A DNA stretch of 64,000 nt, from the NCBI RefSeq assembly GCF_030818795.1, contig NZ_JAUTAY010000001.1, positions 2,294,001 to 2,358,000 of the forward strand, given 5' to 3'. Shown here piece after piece: positions 34,549 through 43,796 of the stretch (positions are counted from its first letter, which is position 1; every line of letters begins with the position of its first letter). Below the pieces are notes generated by a model. It did not search any database and was not told where the DNA came from. It saw only the letters and a list, made by a program, of their open reading frames with translations. The position numbers and the translations under genes are program-made. Origin of the DNA: Microbacterium sp. SORGH_AS_0862 (GTDB lineage Bacteria > Actinomycetota > Actinomycetes > Actinomycetales > Microbacteriaceae).

Positions 34549-37364
34549 CATGCCGGGAGCGTCGAGCGGATCTCTGCCGCCTCGGCCGGCCGGCCGAGGC
34601 TCTCCAACACGTCACCGAGCTCGAGGGCGGCGGTCTGACGCAGTGCCTCGTCGTCGCCGGCGTGCTCGAGCGCGGCGCGGTAGAGGGGGACCGCATCCGC
34701 GGGGCGCTCCGCGCCCATCAGGATGCGTGCGGCGACGAACTCGGAGCGGCCGGCCGAGGTCGTGTCGCCGGCCTGGACGAAGCCGTCGGCCGCCTGCAGT
34801 GCGGTGGCCACGGCGTCGTCGGTGCGCTCGGCGGCGGCGAGAGCCCGTGCACGCGTGTCGAGGACATCGGCGACGAACCACGCCGCGTCGTTCGCGCGGC
34901 CGAGCTCGACCGCCTCGTCCAGCAGGGCGAACACCTGGTCGAGGTCGCCGCGCTGCTGGTGCGCCTGCGCGAGCGTGTGGAGGCCGTCGGCCAGCAGACC
35001 GACCTGCTCCTCGTCCCCGCGCACGAGCTCCACGGACTGCGTCAACGAGTCGATCGCGTCGTCGATCTCGCCGAAGCGACCGAGCAGACGTCCGTGCTCC
35101 TTGAGGGCGTACGCACGCGCAGCGGGCTCGTCCGCCTCCTCGTGCAGCTGCGCGGCGAACTCCCAGCCGCCCAGCGCGTTGCCGAACTGTCCCGCCTGCT
35201 CGAACGCACGGGTCAGCAGCCCGACGGTGATCGCGCGGGAGCCGGCGGGCTCCTCCGCGGCCGTCTCCTCCTGCAGCACCTGATCGAGCACCTCGATGGC
35301 CTCCTCGCCGAACCCGGCACCCAGCAGGGCGCGGCCGAGCCGGAAGCGCAGATCCGTCGCGGGGGCGCCCGTGGCCTCCCGCCGTTCGGTGGCGACACGG
35401 TATCGGGAGACCGCCTCGCCCATGGCGCCCGCATCCTCGTGGAGCGCGCCCGCGAGGAAGAAGACATCGCTCACGAGCCGGTCGTCTGCTCCGGCAAGCA
35501 GATGGATGCGTGCGGCCTCGTCGGCGTCGGCGGCACCGGCCGCATACTCGGTCAGCCCGCCGCGGGTGCGGGCGCGCAGCAGCAGTGCCCGCGCACGACG
35601 CGCATCGCTGAGGCCGTCTTCCGCGAGGAGAGCCTCCAGCAGGGCCATGGCCTCGGGCAGGTCGCCGGCCGCCGCCGTCATGTCCGCCTGCATCCAGCGC
35701 TGCGAGTGGGAGGGGCCGACCTCGCCCGCCTCGGCGAACAGCGCCGCCGCCTCGGCGAACATCTCCGCGGTGCGTCGACGATCGTCGGGCTCGGTCGCCG
35801 TCTGGTCCTTGAGTCGGAGGAAGGCGATCGTGGCGAGGAGGTCCGCGCGCACCTCGGCGGGAGCGTCGCGCCGCTCGTCGAGCGCGCGCCGGAGGGTCTC
35901 AGGCGCGTCGTCGGCCTCGGCACCGTAGAGGAGGAGCCCCAGCTCCTCCTCCAGCTCCGCCTGTGCGACGCGTCCTGCCGCGCGGAGCGCGGCGAGTCTC
36001 GTCGGCAGTGCGGCCTCCGCCTCGTCGAGGTGATCGAGCGCGACGAGCACGGCGAGCAGCCCGTGCGTGAGCGAAACCCGCTGCTCGACGTCCGCGTCGC
36101 CCAGCGCCTCGCCGATCGCCTCGAGGGAGGCGATCGAGCCCAGCTGGTGCAGGGTCAGTGCCCGCTCGACGCGCTCCGCGGGGGTGCGGGGAGCGGGCGC
36201 GGAGGACCGGGCGGCGAAGTCGTGGGAGCTGATCGGCACCTCGTAGCGCTCGGCGCCGACCGCGCGCTGTCCGGCGAGCCAGACGGTCTGCGCGTCGGTC
36301 GCGTTCCGAGCGTCGAAGGCCCGGGCGATGCTCTCGGCGGCGGCCCACATCCTCGTGGCGAGCTCGGCAGCCGGCCAGACGCCGTCGTGCGCGCCGATCA
36401 GGGGGACGAGCGCCTCGGCGTCGGATCCGCGCACAGCCGCATCGGGGTGACCGGCGGCAGCGACCGCATCCAGCGCGACGGCGAAGGCCGCGAGGGCCTC
36501 CAGATGCGCACTGGCGTTCAGCCCGTCGTGGGTGAGCCACGGCAGATGCCGCTCGACGAGCGCCAGTGCGCGTGCCTCGTTGCCCGTGACGGCGCAGAAG
36601 ACGATGTTCTTCGCGACGATCGAGAGGTTGTCGGCGTTGTCCTTCGCGAGACGGTAGCTGCGCAGATGCGCGGCCCGTGCCTCATCCGGGCGCCCGGCGT
36701 GCAGGTAGGGCATGAGGGAGCGGGCGAGGGCGTGCTCGGGTTCCTCGCCGCACGTGAAGCCGCCTTCGACGAGCTCCTCGACGAGACGGATCGCCTCCGT
36801 TTCATCACCGGTCTCCGCGAAGAACCCCGCGAACTGGCTGCGGGTGCAGGCGTCGCAGTGGCTGTACTCGTCGCGGGGCGTCGCCTCGAGACGACGCCGC
36901 AGCTCGCCGGCCTCGTCGATGCGTCCCGCCGACCACGCGTCCTCGAAGCGCGCCATCAGCACGCCGCTCATTCCGTGACCGGCCCGCTCGTAGTGGGTCT
37001 GCATGTCATCGAGCACGGCCGTGATCTGCTCGGACGAGAACTCGGGGGAGCCCCGGAGGGCGCCGGCCATCCACTTGTAGTGCCACATGAGGTCGCCCGC
37101 GGGCTCCAGCTCGGCGGGGAAGCGCTCGGGGTCGGCGTCGTGGTGACCCAGGCACCACGCGAACGAGGTGAGCATCAGATCCGTGTCGCCGCCCATGTTG
37201 GCGCTGGCGGTCTGCCGCATCCGCGCCTCGTACTCGAGGCGCTCGTCGCCGCTTTCCTGCGCCAGTGCCACCGCCTGGGCGACCAATGCCCTCTCGCCGG
37301 GCCCCCAGGGCGTCCGGTCGATCTCGTCGAACAGCGATCGGATGCGGGTCGCGTAGCCGGTCAT
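34548..37364 (-). CDS. Large tetratricopeptide-repeat protein, partner of the Hsp90-like protein
   Basis: A 938-residue, almost wholly helical protein without signal peptide or membrane segment. The C-terminal two thirds contain degenerate TPR-like helical pairs rich in Ala/Leu/Glu, for example AIDSLTQSVELVRG, GLHTLAQAHQQRGDLDQVFALLDEAVELG and ADAVPLYRAALEHAGDDEAL. The N-terminal third has a HCDACTRSQ cysteine pair. ATG 37364 overlaps the Hsp90-like stop (ATGA) and has GGAAGGAG upstream. The coupling with an Hsp90 gene suggests that it delivers clients or acts as a co-chaperone. This role is inferred only from context. Confidence 0.8.
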   Translation of the reverse strand: MTGYATRIRSLFDEIDRTPWGPGERALVAQAVALAQESGDERLEYEARMRQTASANMGGDTDLMLTSFAWCLGHHDADPERFPAELEPAGDLMWHYKWMAGALRGSPEFSSEQITAVLDDMQTHYERAGHGMSGVLMARFEDAWSAGRIDEAGELRRRLEATPRDEYSHCDACTRSQFAGFFAETGDETEAIRLVEELVEGGFTCGEEPEHALARSLMPYLHAGRPDEARAAHLRSYRLAKDNADNLSIVAKNIVFCAVTGNEARALALVERHLPWLTHDGLNASAHLEALAAFAVALDAVAAAGHPDAAVRGSDAEALVPLIGAHDGVWPAAELATRMWAAAESIARAFDARNATDAQTVWLAGQRAVGAERYEVPISSHDFAARSSAPAPRTPAERVERALTLHQLGSIASLEAIGEALGDADVEQRVSLTHGLLAVLVALDHLDEAEAALPTRLAALRAAGRVAQAELEEELGLLLYGAEADDAPETLRRALDERRDAPAEVRADLLATIAFLRLKDQTATEPDDRRRTAEMFAEAAALFAEAGEVGPSHSQRWMQADMTAAAGDLPEAMALLEALLAEDGLSDARRARALLLRARTRGGLTEYAAGAADADEAARIHLLAGADDRLVSDVFFLAGALHEDAGAMGEAVSRYRVATERREATGAPATDLRFRLGRALLGAGFGEEAIEVLDQVLQEETAAEEPAGSRAITVGLLTRAFEQAGQFGNALGGWEFAAQLHEEADEPAARAYALKEHGRLLGRFGEIDDAIDSLTQSVELVRGDEEQVGLLADGLHTLAQAHQQRGDLDQVFALLDEAVELGRANDAAWFVADVLDTRARALAAAERTDDAVATALQAADGFVQAGDTTSAGRSEFVAARILMGAERPADAVPLYRAALEHAGDDEALRQTAALELGDVLESLGRPAEAAEIRSTLPA

Positions 37365-39178
37365 GATGCTCCTTCCGGGTCGGGGGTGGCGGCGAGCGCT
37401 CGGTCGAGCAGCTCCGCGAGCGAGGTGCTCATCACGGCGCGATCGCGCGGGCTGAGCGGGTGATGGCCGGCGAGCAGCGATTGCACGTGCAGCAGACGGA
37501 TGCCGCTGTCGAAGACCGCGGTGTCGCCGGCCGCGGCGAGGGCGCGGACGGTCGGGTTGCCCCAGTTCAGGCACAGCCTGGCGGCGGGCGGTGCGACATC
37601 CGCGTCCGCTCCGGAGACGGCCTTCTCGGCGCGGTCGAGGACGCCCGACCACAGCGCCCCGGCGGCGCCGCGGGCGCGTCCCCGGTCGAGCGCCCGGAGC
37701 GCCTGCGGATCCGCGACGAACAGGCCGGGCAGCTCGCGACGCTCGAACGAGCGCACCGAGACGTCGACGTCGCCGAGGGCCGCGCGAGCGCGGCGCTCGA
37801 GATCGAGGGCGGCGTTGCGGTCGTCGAGCGGCGGCAGATCGAGCCGGTCCATCTCGGCGCCGACCTCGACACGCTCCACGGTGACCTCGGGGAAGATCTC
37901 GGGCAGCAGGCGGATCAGCTCGGCGTCGTAGAGGTAGCCGCCGTCGACCAGAAGCGTTCCCGGCGGCACGATGCTCGCCAGCTGACGGAACTCGTCGACG
38001 GTCTCGGCGTAGCGCACCTCGGGCGAGCGGCGCACGAGCTCCTCGATCCGCACGCGCCCCGCGGTGGTCTCCACAGAGAGCCAGCGCACGATGAAGCGGG
38101 CCAGCTCGTCGTCGTGGCGGACGAGCGATTTCAGGGCGACCTCGTGGACGGCGACGAACTGCGCGAGCCGTGCCGGCTCGCGCAACGCCAGCTCCAGGAT
38201 CCAGCGCCGGATCGCATCGCCGATCTCGCCGCGGGTCTGCTCGAGCGCATCGTCGTCGACGAGCGCTTCCCGGCTGGCGGTCGGATGCAGCCCGCCCGAG
38301 TCGATGACCGCCCGCGCGAAGAACGCCCAGTCGGGGAGCAGGTCGTCGGCGCGCTCGGCCAACAGCATCCGTCGCAGGTACACGCGTGTGCTCTGGCGTG
38401 CCGAGGGCGGTGGAGCGAAGGGCAGCACGTAGGCGATGCCGCGGGTCTGGGTCGCGGCGACCGTCAGCTCGATCGCGTCCAGCGGCTCGACGCCGATCAG
38501 CTCGCGGCCGTACGCCAGTCGCGCCTCGGGGTCGCCGTCGAGGAAGGGGGCGGGCTCGGTCACGGTGATCTCGCCGCCGCCGGGCAGGTCCACGACGACC
38601 GAGACCGGCAGGTAGCGGCCGAACGTCTCGGCGAGCTCGCGCACGGTGGAGCCCGTGAGCAGGGCCGCGCTGTCGACGCGGGGGGTCAGGTGCACGCTCG
38701 TGCCGATCGGGATCTCGCCGTCGAAAGGCTGCACGGCGAAGGTTCCATCCGAGCGCCCGACCCACTCGACAGCAGGCCCTCCGGCGGCGCTTCGCGACCG
38801 GATCACGATGGTGTCGCACACCATGAAGCACGACAGCATCCCGATCCCGAACTGACCGAGGAAGTCGCTGCGGGGAAGGTCGAAGATGTCGCGCTTGGAG
38901 CTGCGCCCCACCGTCGCCAGCAGATCGGCGACCTCGCTCTCGGTGAGCCCGATGCCGTCGTCGCGGATGATGAACTCGGCTGCTTCCAGCCCTGCCGGAG
39001 TGATGCGGATGCGGCCGCCGCCGCCGTCCAGCGCGCGACGCGCGGCGATCGCGTCGACGGCGTTCTGCAGGAGCTCGCGCAGGAAGACGCGCGGGCTCGA
39101 GTAGATGTGCCGGCTGAGCAGGTCGATCACCCCGCGAAGATCCACCTGGAACTGCTGGGGGGCCGGCACCTCGTTCAC
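37361..39178 (-). CDS. Hsp90-family ATPase (HtpG-like chaperone)
   Basis: A 605-residue protein with the Hsp90 GHKL ATPase at the N-terminus: the E/N box RELLQNAVDA, the G1 box DDGIGLTESE, and GQFGIGMLSCFMV (G2), then a middle domain with the region around RVYLRRMLL. Length is close to HtpG (~620). The C-terminal domain is divergent and has no MEEVD-type TPR-binding tail. It is the first gene of a two-gene unit with a giant TPR protein, unlike a canonical stand-alone htpG. It may therefore be a specialised paralogue rather than the general chaperone. Confidence 0.87.
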   Translation of the reverse strand: MNEVPAPQQFQVDLRGVIDLLSRHIYSSPRVFLRELLQNAVDAIAARRALDGGGGRIRITPAGLEAAEFIIRDDGIGLTESEVADLLATVGRSSKRDIFDLPRSDFLGQFGIGMLSCFMVCDTIVIRSRSAAGGPAVEWVGRSDGTFAVQPFDGEIPIGTSVHLTPRVDSAALLTGSTVRELAETFGRYLPVSVVVDLPGGGEITVTEPAPFLDGDPEARLAYGRELIGVEPLDAIELTVAATQTRGIAYVLPFAPPPSARQSTRVYLRRMLLAERADDLLPDWAFFARAVIDSGGLHPTASREALVDDDALEQTRGEIGDAIRRWILELALREPARLAQFVAVHEVALKSLVRHDDELARFIVRWLSVETTAGRVRIEELVRRSPEVRYAETVDEFRQLASIVPPGTLLVDGGYLYDAELIRLLPEIFPEVTVERVEVGAEMDRLDLPPLDDRNAALDLERRARAALGDVDVSVRSFERRELPGLFVADPQALRALDRGRARGAAGALWSGVLDRAEKAVSGADADVAPPAARLCLNWGNPTVRALAAAGDTAVFDSGIRLLHVQSLLAGHHPLSPRDRAVMSTSLAELLDRALAATPDPEGAS

Positions 39179-39325
39179 CGTCGCTCCTCGAACCTCGTCG
39201 CAGCGCCGCCCATCGGGTGGTGGGCGGCGACCGATTCAGCGTACTCCGGGAGCGCGAGCGCACCTGAGCGCCTGGGGAGAGAACGATCCCGTGCGCGCGG
39301 GGGCCGGTTGGGCCAGGATGGGCTC

Positions 39326-39766
39326 ATGAGCGACACGACGCAGGCGGACGGGGTACGGGTGCTGGACGAGGAGGCGATGTGGCGCCTGCTCGCAACGCAA
39401 GAGGTCGGCCGCCTGGTGACCAGCATCGGTGAGCGCATCGACGTGTTCCCCGTCGGCTACGCGCTCGATGGACGCAGCATCCTGTTCCGCACCGCGCCGG
39501 GCACCAAGCTGCTCGAGCTCACCGCCCGTGACGAGGTGCTGTTCGAGGTCGACGACCACAGCGCGCACGATGCGTGGAGCGTCGTCGTGCGGGGGACCGC
39601 GGCGGCCGTCGACCATTCCGACGAGATCGCGGCTCTCGAAGCCCTCGCCTCGGCGCCCTGGGCGCCGACCGTCAAAGACGTCCTGGTGCGCATCACGCCC
39701 TCGGTCACCACCGGACGCGCCTTCGAGCGGCGAGCAGCCGATCCCGTCGAAGGGGCGATGGCGTGA
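39326..39766 (+). CDS. Pyridoxamine 5'-phosphate oxidase-fold, FMN-binding protein
   Basis: A 146-residue split-barrel protein. Marks are EVGRLVTSIGERIDVFPVGYALDGRSILFRT, KLLELTARDEVLFEVDD, and WSVVVRGTA, as in small PNPOx-like flavin proteins. They often reduce nitro compounds or F420/FMN substrates, but no reaction can be assigned here. ATG 39326 was taken; the long upstream frame is the shadow of the Hsp90 gene on the other strand. Its stop overlaps the start of the next gene. Confidence 0.85.
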   Translation: MSDTTQADGVRVLDEEAMWRLLATQEVGRLVTSIGERIDVFPVGYALDGRSILFRTAPGTKLLELTARDEVLFEVDDHSAHDAWSVVVRGTAAAVDHSDEIAALEALASAPWAPTVKDVLVRITPSVTTGRAFERRAADPVEGAMA

Positions 39767-40680
39767 CGTTCGATCCGGCCCCGCCGACGGCCGGATCACC
39801 GCCCGTCCTCCCGCAGACCATCGCGCCCGCTGCGCCGAGACGCCGCAGTCGCGGCGCGGGCTGGATCATCGGCCTCTCGCTGAGCCTCGTCCTCACCCTT
39901 CTGCTCGCGGCCGGTACGGGCGGCGCGTGGCTCATCTGGCAGCAACGGGAATGGTTGCTCGCGTCGCGGGTGCTGAGCCCGGAGCAGGAGTCGGCGATCG
40001 CCGACACGTTCGCCGCCGCCTCAGACAAGGTGACCGCCACCCAGCAGGCGACGGCCCGCTATGAGAGCGATCGTCGTGCCTGGGACGACGAGCACGCGCA
40101 GGTGGAGCAGTGGAAGACGGGAACCGACGCGCCGCTGCTGGCCGTGCCGAACCCCGGCGGGCGGGCGATGCCCGGGCCGGACCCGGACGGGCGCGCGTTC
40201 CTCTCGTCGATCGGCGCGGACCGTGTTCAGGTCGCGTTCGACGCCGGGGACGAGAACTGCGGCTACCACCTCTCCGAGCGCACGGGGTACGAGATCGTCG
40301 TCGGTGGCTGCTACTCCACCCGTTATCCGGGCTGGCTGTTCATCGCGTGGGATCCGGGCATGGAAGCGTCCGTGTGGCCCGTGTTCGTGCACGAGGCCAT
40401 GCACTGGTACCAGTACCAGAACTACTACCCGGCCTTCCTCGCAGCCGATCGCGCCGGGGTCACCGACGACCAGTACGGCCCCGAGCTGGAGGCCGACGCG
40501 AGTTGTCGTGCCGTGTACGTCCACGGCATCCCGGCATCCGACTACGTCGACACCTCCTCGCCGTGCGACGTCGAGGGCTGGTACGACGGGTGGCTGCTGG
40601 ATCATCTCGCGTCGCTCGGCGTCCAGGTCACGGAGCCCGTGGCCGCGGACTACGAGGTGCTCGAGGTGGTGCGACCGTGA
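39763..40680 (+). CDS. Membrane-anchored protein with HExxH motif (putative metallopeptidase)
   Basis: A 305-residue protein with one membrane segment at about residues 33-58 after a proline-rich basic N-terminus. The rest is predicted to be outside. At residues 210-214 HEAMH fits the HExxH zinc site, and ELEAD at 241-245 could give the third ligand, about 30 residues later as in gluzincin-like folds. Several cysteines (166, 183, 248) could form disulfides. The GTG start overlaps the FMN protein stop. I do not recognise a named family. Peptidase activity is inferred only from the motif. Confidence 0.7.
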   Translation: MTFDPAPPTAGSPPVLPQTIAPAAPRRRSRGAGWIIGLSLSLVLTLLLAAGTGGAWLIWQQREWLLASRVLSPEQESAIADTFAAASDKVTATQQATARYESDRRAWDDEHAQVEQWKTGTDAPLLAVPNPGGRAMPGPDPDGRAFLSSIGADRVQVAFDAGDENCGYHLSERTGYEIVVGGCYSTRYPGWLFIAWDPGMEASVWPVFVHEAMHWYQYQNYYPAFLAADRAGVTDDQYGPELEADASCRAVYVHGIPASDYVDTSSPCDVEGWYDGWLLDHLASLGVQVTEPVAADYEVLEVVRP

Positions 40681-41129
40681 GGATGCGTTCGGGCCTCGCC
40701 GCCGTCTCGTTGCTCGCCGTGCTCGCGCTGACCGCGTGCTCGTCGGTGGATGCGGATGCGGCGGATCGCCGGATGAACGAGGTGTTCGACGATCTCGTCG
40801 CTCAGGCGTCGGCGGTGGATCCCCAGGTTCTGCGCACGCTCGAGACCGCGGCACCGCGCACCCAGGCGTGTTCCCGGCCCGCCGACACCGAGCAGGTCGT
40901 GCTGACGGCGACCGGGGTGCTGGCGGTCGCCGCTGACGTCACCGAGGCGGAGGGCGTGCGCGACGATCTCGGCGAGAGCCTGGATCCCGACGTGTGGCGA
41001 CCTCTCGCCGACGCCGATCCCGGAGCGGAAGGACAGGGCTGGATCTCGGAGGACGGAGTCACCGTGACCCTCGCCTCCGACGGTCCTGCGGTGGTCATCG
41101 CCGTCTTCTCGCCGTGCCTCCCGGGGTGA
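40677..41129 (+). CDS. Small secreted lipoprotein, function unknown
   Basis: A 150-residue protein with a lipoprotein signal, lipobox LTAC (Cys21). The mature part is acidic, with two further cysteines (about 64 and 147). GTG 40677 overlaps the preceding stop and has GAGGTGG upstream; ATG 40683 is an alternative. It forms an operon with the HExxH protein and the FMN protein. No family is recognised. Confidence 0.72.
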   Translation: MRMRSGLAAVSLLAVLALTACSSVDADAADRRMNEVFDDLVAQASAVDPQVLRTLETAAPRTQACSRPADTEQVVLTATGVLAVAADVTEAEGVRDDLGESLDPDVWRPLADADPGAEGQGWISEDGVTVTLASDGPAVVIAVFSPCLPG

Positions 41130-41134
41130 GCGCG

Positions 41135-41164
41135 TTCGCGCCCTCGTGTGCCATGCCGTACACT
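41135..41164 (+). promoter_or_regulatory. Possible promoter for tRNA-Trp and secE-nusG
   Basis: TTCGCG (41135-41140) and TACACT (41159-41164) with an 18-base spacer lie about 110 bases before tRNA-Trp. The -10 is good, the -35 weak. Continued transcription would also cover secE and nusG. Confidence 0.4.
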
Positions 41165-41273
41165 TGAGCGTGCAGTTGAAGTCTGCATTCTTTCGCCGTG
41201 CCCGTCATCGGGACGACACATCCCTTCGGATCAGGTCACGGCAGGAGTGCGGGCGTGAGACCTCCGGGTCTCT

Positions 41274-41346
<73 letters not shown>

Positions 41347-41391
41347 CGCGCCAGCGCATGCTGGCACGACGTAAGCGATTCAGGTGGGTGC

Positions 41392-41658
41392 ATGGTCCAG
41401 GACGAGCCGAAGGGCGAGGTCGTCGCCGCTGGCGGTGCCGCGCGCGAGAAGAAGCCCAACTTCTTCCTGCGCATCGTCATCTTCATCCGCCAGGTCTTCG
41501 CTGAGCTTCGCAAGGTCGTCACCCCGACGCGCAAGGAGCTGGTGAAGTTCACCGGCGTCGTCCTGGGCTTCGTCATCGTGATGATGGCGGTCGTCTACGG
41601 ACTCGATGTCGTGTTCGTCTGGCTGACGACCGTCGTCTTCGGAATCCCCGGAGCCTGA
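41392..41658 (+). CDS. secE: Preprotein translocase subunit SecE
   Basis: An 88-residue single-span SecE. It shows the amphipathic helix with ELRKVVTPTRKELVKFT and one membrane segment (VVLGFVIVMMAVVYGLDVVF). It is a part of the SecYEG channel. ATG 41392 follows GGTGG; the open frame upstream is tRNA sequence. It is followed after 53 bases by nusG, the normal order. Confidence 0.96.
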   Translation: MVQDEPKGEVVAAGGAAREKKPNFFLRIVIFIRQVFAELRKVVTPTRKELVKFTGVVLGFVIVMMAVVYGLDVVFVWLTTVVFGIPGA

Positions 41659-41711
41659 CATCGCGAGGCGCGGGTGTCGCCACCCGCAGACCAGAACGAG
41701 AGAGTACGTAA

Positions 41712-42800
41712 GTGTCTGAGAAATACACCGACGACGCCGATTGGGCGACCGCCGCCGAGCAGTCCAGTGAGGACGACGAGGCGCAGGAGGGCAACACGCT
41801 CGCCGCCGAGGAGCGCTCCGTCGAGGCCGCCGAACACGTCGCGCTGCACATCGAGGGCGACGACGAGGACGAGGACTCCGACACCGGCTACGACGCGGAT
41901 GCCGATGTCGAAGACCCCGAGGCCGACGCGATCGTGAACGACGCTCTGGAGATCGACGAAGCCGCCGAAGCCGAAGCGGCAGCCGAGGTGCTGACCGAAT
42001 CGCTCGCCGAAGAAGAAGCAGAGCGCGCAGCCGAGGAGGCCGACGAAGTGACGCCCTACGACGGACCCGACATCAACGGCGAGCCGGACGCTCCTGTTCT
42101 CGACCCCGAGTTCGTGGCCGAGATCGATGACGCGGCCGCCGCCGTCGACGAGGTCGAGGAAGAGGTCGATGCGGACGCCGACCCCTACGAGGCGTTCCGT
42201 CAGGAGCTGCGCTCGCTCGAGGGCAAGTGGTACGTCATCCACTCGTATGCCGGCTTCGAGCGCAAGGTGAAGGCCAACATCGAGCAGCGCAAGTCGACGC
42301 TCGAGGTCGAGGACGACATCTACCAGGTCGAGGTCCCGATGGAGGACGTCGTCGAGATCAAGAACGGCCAGCGCAAGATGGTCACCCGCGTGCGCATCCC
42401 GGGCTACGTTCTCGTGCGCATGGAACTCAATGAAGACACCTGGTCGGTCGTCCGCCACACTCCCGGCGTCACGGGCTTCGTCGGCAACGCCCACAACCCG
42501 ACGCCGCTGCGCTTCGAAGAGGCGTTCAACATGCTCAAGAGCCTCGTCGAGATCAAGGACGTCGCTCCGGCGAAGTCCGGTGGCGGCAGCTCCGCTCCGG
42601 CGGCTGCCCGTGTCATCGCGGCGGAGGTCGACTACGAGATCGGCGAGACGATCACCATCAAGGAGGGCTCGTTCGCGGGTCTTCCGGGATCGATCAGCGA
42701 GATCAAGCCCGAGAGCGGCAAGCTCACGGTCCTCGTCTCGCTCTTCGAGCGCGAGACGCCGGTCGAGCTGTCGTTCGACCAGGTCTCCAAGATGGTCTGA
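41712..42800 (+). CDS. nusG: Transcription termination/antitermination protein NusG with acidic N-terminal extension
   Basis: A 362-residue NusG. The first ~165 residues are strongly acidic ([29 protein letters not shown]), an extension common in actinobacterial NusG and absent in E. coli (181 residues). The NGN domain begins near residue 171 ([19 protein letters not shown]). The C-terminal KOW domain contains [17 protein letters not shown]. It binds RNA polymerase and modulates pausing and Rho. The start is GTG. It is followed by a strong terminator and then by an unusual insertion before rplK. Confidence 0.95.
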   Translation: MSEKYTDDADWATAAEQSSEDDEAQEGNTLAAEERSVEAAEHVALHIEGDDEDEDSDTGYDADADVEDPEADAIVNDALEIDEAAEAEAAAEVLTESLAEEEAERAAEEADEVTPYDGPDINGEPDAPVLDPEFVAEIDDAAAAVDEVEEEVDADADPYEAFRQELRSLEGKWYVIHSYAGFERKVKANIEQRKSTLEVEDDIYQVEVPMEDVVEIKNGQRKMVTRVRIPGYVLVRMELNEDTWSVVRHTPGVTGFVGNAHNPTPLRFEEAFNMLKSLVEIKDVAPAKSGGGSSAPAAARVIAAEVDYEIGETITIKEGSFAGLPGSISEIKPESGKLTVLVSLFERETPVELSFDQVSKMV

Positions 42801-42814
42801 CACACAGGTCTCTT

Positions 42815-42850
42815 CGAACGCCCCGTCCGGCTCAGCCGGCGGGGCGTTCG
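42815..42850 (+). terminator. Terminator after nusG
   Basis: CGAACGCCCCG and CGGGGCGTTCG form a perfect 11-bp stem with an inner TCCGGCTCAGCCGG hairpin, 14 bases after the nusG stop. It separates secE-nusG from the cohesin/dockerin genes. Confidence 0.85.
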
Positions 42851-43038
42851 TCGTTCGGCGGCGGGCATGTGCGCGCAGCATCCGGGGCTGTGAACCGATC
42901 GGTACATCTTTTACCTGGTGGAAACACCTCCGAGCCCGAGCGGGAAATCCGGGCCTGTGACGCTGCAGGGGCACCAGACATCCTCCGCGTCAGCGCACCC
43001 GAGCGCGTCGCGGGCCCTCAGGAAGGATCCGCTCCCGC

Positions 43039-43743
43039 ATGCCCAGATTCATCCCGCGCCGCCTTGCGGCGGCCACGGCCGCCGCGGCGGCGCTGCTCGG
43101 TGCGACGCTGGTCGTCGCGCCCGCCGCCCATGCCGCTCCCGCCGTGATCGGCGTGACGATCACCGCCACCAGTGCTGCAGAGGTCGGCGACACGGTCACC
43201 GTCACGATCGCCGCATCGAACGTCGAGGACCTCTACGCCTACGACCTCGCGCTCGGCTACGACGCCGAGCTGCTCGCCTTCGATGAGGGCAGCGCCACCT
43301 TCCCGAGCGGCGGGTTCGGCGATGCGACGGCGGATGCCGACCGCGGTCTCGCCTTCCTGACGCACACCCGACTCGGCACCTCGCCCGGGCTCGTCGGGGC
43401 GCAGCCCCTCGTCGCCTTCACCTTCACGGCTCTCGCCGCAGGCGACGCGGTGATCGAGCTCGTCTCGGCCGACCTCGTCGGCGCGGCGCGCGACACCGCC
43501 TCGCTCGATGTGACGGCGATCGATCCCGCCACCACCGTCATCACCGCCGTCGTGGTCCAGCCGTCGACGACGCCGTCGCCGAGCACGTCGACGCCTGCGG
43601 CTGTGCCGGCGGACGCCTCGAGCGGTCCGCTCGCCACCACCGGCGTCGACGCCGCACCGTGGCTCGTCGTCGGTGTGGTCGCTCTCGCCGCCGTCGCCCT
43701 CGGCGTCGTGCTGCTCCTCCGCCGCCGGGCGGTCACCCGATGA
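43039..43743 (+). CDS. Cohesin-domain protein with LATTG wall-anchor motif
   Basis: A 234-residue secreted protein. The Sec signal covers residues 1-33 (cleavage likely after AHA). Residues ~35-170 look like a type I cohesin fold: VGDTVTVTIAASNVEDLYAYDLAL, YDAELLAFDEG, and PLVAFTFTALAAGDAVIELV. A Ser/Thr/Pro linker follows (about 174-197), then LATTG (198-202), a membrane segment and RRRAVTR. LAxTG is the motif known for actinobacterial class E sortases. The protein would thus display one cohesin on the cell wall. It lies 53 bases before the dockerin-bearing amidase and is a likely operon partner. The cohesin call is by eye. Confidence 0.78.
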   Translation: MPRFIPRRLAAATAAAAALLGATLVVAPAAHAAPAVIGVTITATSAAEVGDTVTVTIAASNVEDLYAYDLALGYDAELLAFDEGSATFPSGGFGDATADADRGLAFLTHTRLGTSPGLVGAQPLVAFTFTALAAGDAVIELVSADLVGAARDTASLDVTAIDPATTVITAVVVQPSTTPSPSTSTPAAVPADASSGPLATTGVDAAPWLVVGVVALAAVALGVVLLLRRRAVTR

Positions 43744-43796
43744 GCCCTCGCGCCGCCGTCGTTCCCGCAACCTTCGCGTCCTCCAGGAGAGCGTCC

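Noticed and set aside
39061..39085. CTGCAGGAG inside the Hsp90-like gene, like the arm of the 75-bp repeats
   Set aside because: Only nine bases match, no inverted partner follows, and it is coding sequence (leucine-leucine-glutamine region), so it is chance.
42851..43038. Possible riboswitch or structured leader before the cohesin gene, with palindrome ACCGATCGGT at 42894-42903
   Set aside because: The 190-base region looks structured, but I could not match conserved cores of a known riboswitch class. The palindrome may be an operator. No feature was claimed.
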